Program-made: the position numbers and the translations under genes
Shown: one piece after another, positions 32,800-34,334 of the stretch
Layout: every line of letters begins with the position of its first letter
How positions within the stretch are numbered: position 1 is the first letter of the stretch
The notes under the pieces: generated by a model
The model's input: the letters and a program-made list of their open reading frames with translations, nothing else
Database searches by the model: none
What the model was told of the DNA's origin: nothing
Origin: GCA-016432345 sp964544105
GTDB lineage: Bacteria > Patescibacteriota > Microgenomatia > Levybacterales > UBA12049
Direction: 5' to 3'
Length of the DNA: 34,334 nucleotides
Assembly (NCBI GenBank): GCA_964544105.1
Contig: CAZIZQ010000005.1
Coordinates: 1 to 34,334 of the forward strand

Positions 32800-32868
32800 G
32801 AAACGTAATAATTCTTTCAGAATTAAACGTTTCAGCAACGTTAATTTGCATAGCAAATTTTACGTTGC
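32800..32868. repeat. Double-hairpin repeat between GIY-YIG and tRNA-Ser, copy 2
   Basis: Two adjacent hairpins. The first (32800-32833) has outer stem GAAACGT/ACGTTTC and inner stem TAATTCT/AGAATTA. The second (32835-32868) has outer stem GCAACGT/ACGTTGC around a 30-base unit identical to that at 32440-32469. The right edge coincides with the last base of tRNA-Ser, so the hairpin starts at the tRNA 3' end when read on the minus strand. Confidence 0.88.
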
Positions 32869-32953
32869 GGAGAGGGAGGGATTCGAACCCTCGATATCTT
32901 GCGATATGTCGCCTTTCCAAGGCGGTGCACTAGACCAACTATGCGACCTCTCC
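32868..32953 (-). tRNA. tRNA-Ser (anticodon GGA)
   Basis: Read on the minus strand, the acceptor stem GGAGAGG pairs with CCTCTCC and the discriminator is G. The anticodon loop TTGGAAA gives GGA, reading UCC/UCU serine codons. The long variable arm ATATC-GCAA-GATAT is the class II mark of serine tRNAs. The T arm is GAGGG-TTCGAAT-CCCTC. Total 86 bases with no encoded CCA (CAA follows instead), so a CCA-adding enzyme is needed. It starts 5 bases after the Nudix gene and is probably transcribed with it. Confidence 0.95.
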
Positions 32954-32956
32954 AAA

Positions 32957-32980
32957 AACTAATAACTAATAACTAATAAC
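32957..32980. repeat. AACTAAT tandem repeat at the Nudix gene 3' end
   Basis: About 3.4 copies of AACTAAT. On the minus strand it supplies the last Nudix residues (VISY) and the TAG stop, and fills the short gap to the tRNA. Confidence 0.75.
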
Positions 32981-33375
32981 TTTTTTGTTTCTCTCCATAC
33001 TTTTTTGTCCGATGGGTATGTTAACCGTTCTTCGACTTTTTTAACAGGTAACCATTCAACATTTTCCATTTCCCAATCGTGGTTGGATATATCGCCGGAT
33101 ACATACTCCATAAGAAAATAATAGACTGTTTTTTTACGTTTTTCTCCTTCAAAGACATACCAATAAGTAATTGGTGTTAATGGTTGAATAATTTTCCCTA
33201 TTATTCCAGTTTCTTCTTGTACTTCTCTTAATGCCGTTTCTTCTTTGGTCTCTTTTTCTACAGAATCGCCAATAATACCTTTAGGAAATACCCAGCCATG
33301 ATGTTGGGAGTGTTGTGCAACCAACACATTATTATTTTTAATAACGACACCTCCGGCAGAAAATTCAAACTTCAT
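32959..33375 (-). CDS. Nudix hydrolase
   Basis: It hydrolyses a nucleoside diphosphate linked to another group (housecleaning or (di)nucleoside polyphosphate removal); the substrate is not deducible. The ATG at 33375 gives 138 residues starting MKFEFSAGGVVIK, the standard Nudix opening. A Nudix box G-x5-E-x7-R-E-x2-E-E-x-G-x is complete: GDSVEKE, seven residues, REVQEETGI. WVFPKG just before it and a WLPVKK segment near the end are typical of AP4A-hydrolase-like members. An AGGTG ribosome-binding site about 10 bases before the ATG favours it over GTG 33387, which lies within that site. tRNA-Ser follows 5 bases after the stop. Confidence 0.93.
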   Translation of the reverse strand: MKFEFSAGGVVIKNNNVLVAQHSQHHGWVFPKGIIGDSVEKETKEETALREVQEETGIIGKIIQPLTPITYWYVFEGEKRKKTVYYFLMEYVSGDISNHDWEMENVEWLPVKKVEERLTYPSDKKVWRETKKLLVISY

Positions 33376-33407
33376 ATTTGTTGACACCTACTTAGTTTTA
33401 TGACACG

Positions 33408-33416
33408 ATTATACCA
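33408..33416 (-). promoter_or_regulatory. Extended -10 promoter element of the Nudix gene
   Basis: TGGTATAAT on the minus strand, a perfect extended -10 (TGnTATAAT). No strong -35 is present, as expected for this class. It overlaps the ATG of the divergent gene at 33416, so the two start regions are interlocked. It would also drive tRNA-Ser and perhaps the GIY-YIG gene. Confidence 0.6.
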
Positions 33417-33748
33417 TGGATATTAGTCAGGAAGTAAACCTTGTAGAAAAAGAATTATTAGAACTTATCTTAACTCATTTGGAAAATAATAAAATAGATG
33501 CAGATAAAGCTCAACAACTTGCCAAAGATTTTTTAGCCATTCTTCCTGTGGCAGATCAAAAAGACTTGTTGGAAAAGTTGCAGAGTTTGAGTAATACCTA
33601 TGAAGAAGCAAAAGAATTGTATGTAGATGAGCTAACAAAAGTGAGCAATGAGCAACGAGATTTGGCCTTAACAAGTATGAGGGATGCAATTCAAAAGGGA
33701 AATATCGAACATGCAATAAATGCGGCAAAATCGCTGCAACAGCAATAA
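33416..33748 (+). CDS. Small helical protein, paralogue 2 of the paired T4SS-island module
   Basis: A 110-residue acidic, all-helical, soluble protein without a recognised domain. It is a diverged paralogue of the product at 19909-20259: same length, same helix spacing, shared KIDADKAQQLAKDFL, LLEKLQSLS and NIEHAINAAKSL positions. As there, a larger gene follows immediately (3-base gap). The repetition of this pairing is the best clue that the small protein works with the next one. The ATG overlaps the extended -10 of the Nudix gene on the other strand. No clear Shine-Dalgarno sequence or own promoter is visible. Confidence 0.82.
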   Translation: MDISQEVNLVEKELLELILTHLENNKIDADKAQQLAKDFLAILPVADQKDLLEKLQSLSNTYEEAKELYVDELTKVSNEQRDLALTSMRDAIQKGNIEHAINAAKSLQQQ

Positions 33749-33751
33749 TAT

Positions 33752-34334
33752 ATGGCAGCAGTAGCAGAAGCATCAAGACCACCAGTATCACCTGAAGCTC
33801 CAAAAGTGGGTGCTCCTGCTGGTGGTGAGCAGAAAATAGAAGGTCCTCTCCAAAGGCTAAAGAGAAAAGCCATGACAGCGTTTGGTAGAGGAGAGGTAAA
33901 TAGTGGTAAACCAGCAGCCCAGGTTTTAGAAGGTATAGCAAGTGGCCAAGCAACAAAAGCAGCGGAAGCTCCCATAGATACAACATCACTTGAAGGATTA
34001 CAAAAAGCATATTTGGAGCAGGGGTTTACGGACGCAGATGTTATAAAACAAAATCAAGAGGGAGTGGCTAGAGCAAAACCAGAGAGTCATGTTGTAGGCG
34101 ATGTAATAGAACCAACTGAACAACCAGCTGCTCAAGTAGATGCTGCAAAAACTCCTGTTGATATTGCAGCAGTTCGAGCAGCAGAAACCCAAAGAGACCA
34201 AGACATGGCAGCGTTTATTAGAGAAAAGGCAGGAGAGGCACAAAAACAAACAGATGCAATTCTTGCAAGTAGACAAGGAATGTCTGGTGAGCCAACTGTT
34301 GTTGGTGTACCAATTGCTTCGGAAGTTCCAACAC
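33752..34334 (+). CDS. Partial alanine/proline-rich protein, cut by window end
   Basis: An open frame of 194 codons from the ATG at 33752 to the last base, with no stop, so the gene continues outside. The start MAAVAEASRPPVSPEAPKVG is alanine- and proline-rich. A basic patch (LQRLKRKAMTAFGRGE) and low-complexity alanine/glutamine helices follow (AAVRAAETQRDQD, EKAGEAQKQTDAILASRQG). No signal peptide or membrane segment lies in the visible part. Its position directly after a small helical paralogue, and its composition, parallel the tail-anchored protein at 20262-22166, so it may be the matching large partner. Sequence beyond the window is needed to see whether it has a C-terminal membrane anchor. 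Confidence 0.8.
   Translation, partial: MAAVAEASRPPVSPEAPKVGAPAGGEQKIEGPLQRLKRKAMTAFGRGEVNSGKPAAQVLEGIASGQATKAAEAPIDTTSLEGLQKAYLEQGFTDADVIKQNQEGVARAKPESHVVGDVIEPTEQPAAQVDAAKTPVDIAAVRAAETQRDQDMAAFIREKAGEAQKQTDAILASRQGMSGEPTVVGVPIASEVPT

Noticed and set aside
33465..34010. Minus-strand leucine-rich open frame of 181 codons
   Set aside because: It is the complement of the alanine/glutamine-rich plus-strand genes, whose codons give leucine-rich shadows.

Overview
This window looks like part of a Candidate Phyla Radiation (Patescibacteria) genome, most plausibly Microgenomates-like. That placement is inferred from gene content, not from a search. The evidence is AT-rich DNA read with the standard code, a compact YidC without a large periplasmic domain, a DUF4012 protein, a minimal monoderm-type type IV secretion (T4SS) locus with several small two-helix pilins, and many short palindromic repeats between and inside genes. 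A run of ten N at 24991-25000 shows this is a scaffold.

Layout. At 1-1598 the 3' end of an unidentified gene, probably a restriction endonuclease, overlaps a D12-class adenine methylase; the methylase runs 23 bases into class I fructose-1,6-bisphosphatase (1576-2523). Phosphoglycerate kinase and a DedA membrane protein follow. On the minus strand come a DUF4012 protein, an RNase HI and an O-antigen-ligase-like membrane protein. At 8.8-13.7 kb is the classical origin neighbourhood: jag/khpB, yidC, yidD, rnpA and rpmH on minus, then dnaA and dnaN on plus, with TTATCCACA boxes before dnaA and between dnaA and dnaN.

From 13.7 kb to the end is a secretion/pilus island. One minus operon encodes a PrgI-like (VirB3) protein fused to a carboxypeptidase-regulatory-like domain, a VirB4 ATPase, a membrane protein with a CHAP-like hydrolase end, and a small anchored protein. 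A plus operon encodes a small helical protein, a tail-anchored coiled-coil protein and an HELAH metalloprotease. A minus operon encodes a large secreted pilin-domain protein and three small VirB2-like pilins. An AAA_14/DUF4143 ATPase sits between direct repeats. Then come a 1305-residue tail-anchored protein (plus), a VirB6-like polytopic protein (minus), a GIY-YIG gene between structured repeats, tRNA-Ser(GGA), a Nudix hydrolase, and a second copy of the small-helical-plus-large-protein pair, cut by the window end. No VirD4 coupling protein, relaxase or VirB8/9/10 is visible here.

The strongest candidates for something undescribed are (1) the paired module of a roughly 110-residue helical protein directly followed by a larger partner, found twice around the T4SS genes, and (2) several families of short repeats that sit at or inside gene 3' ends and supply stop codons and C-terminal residues. 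There is no gene-free stretch longer than 300 bases.
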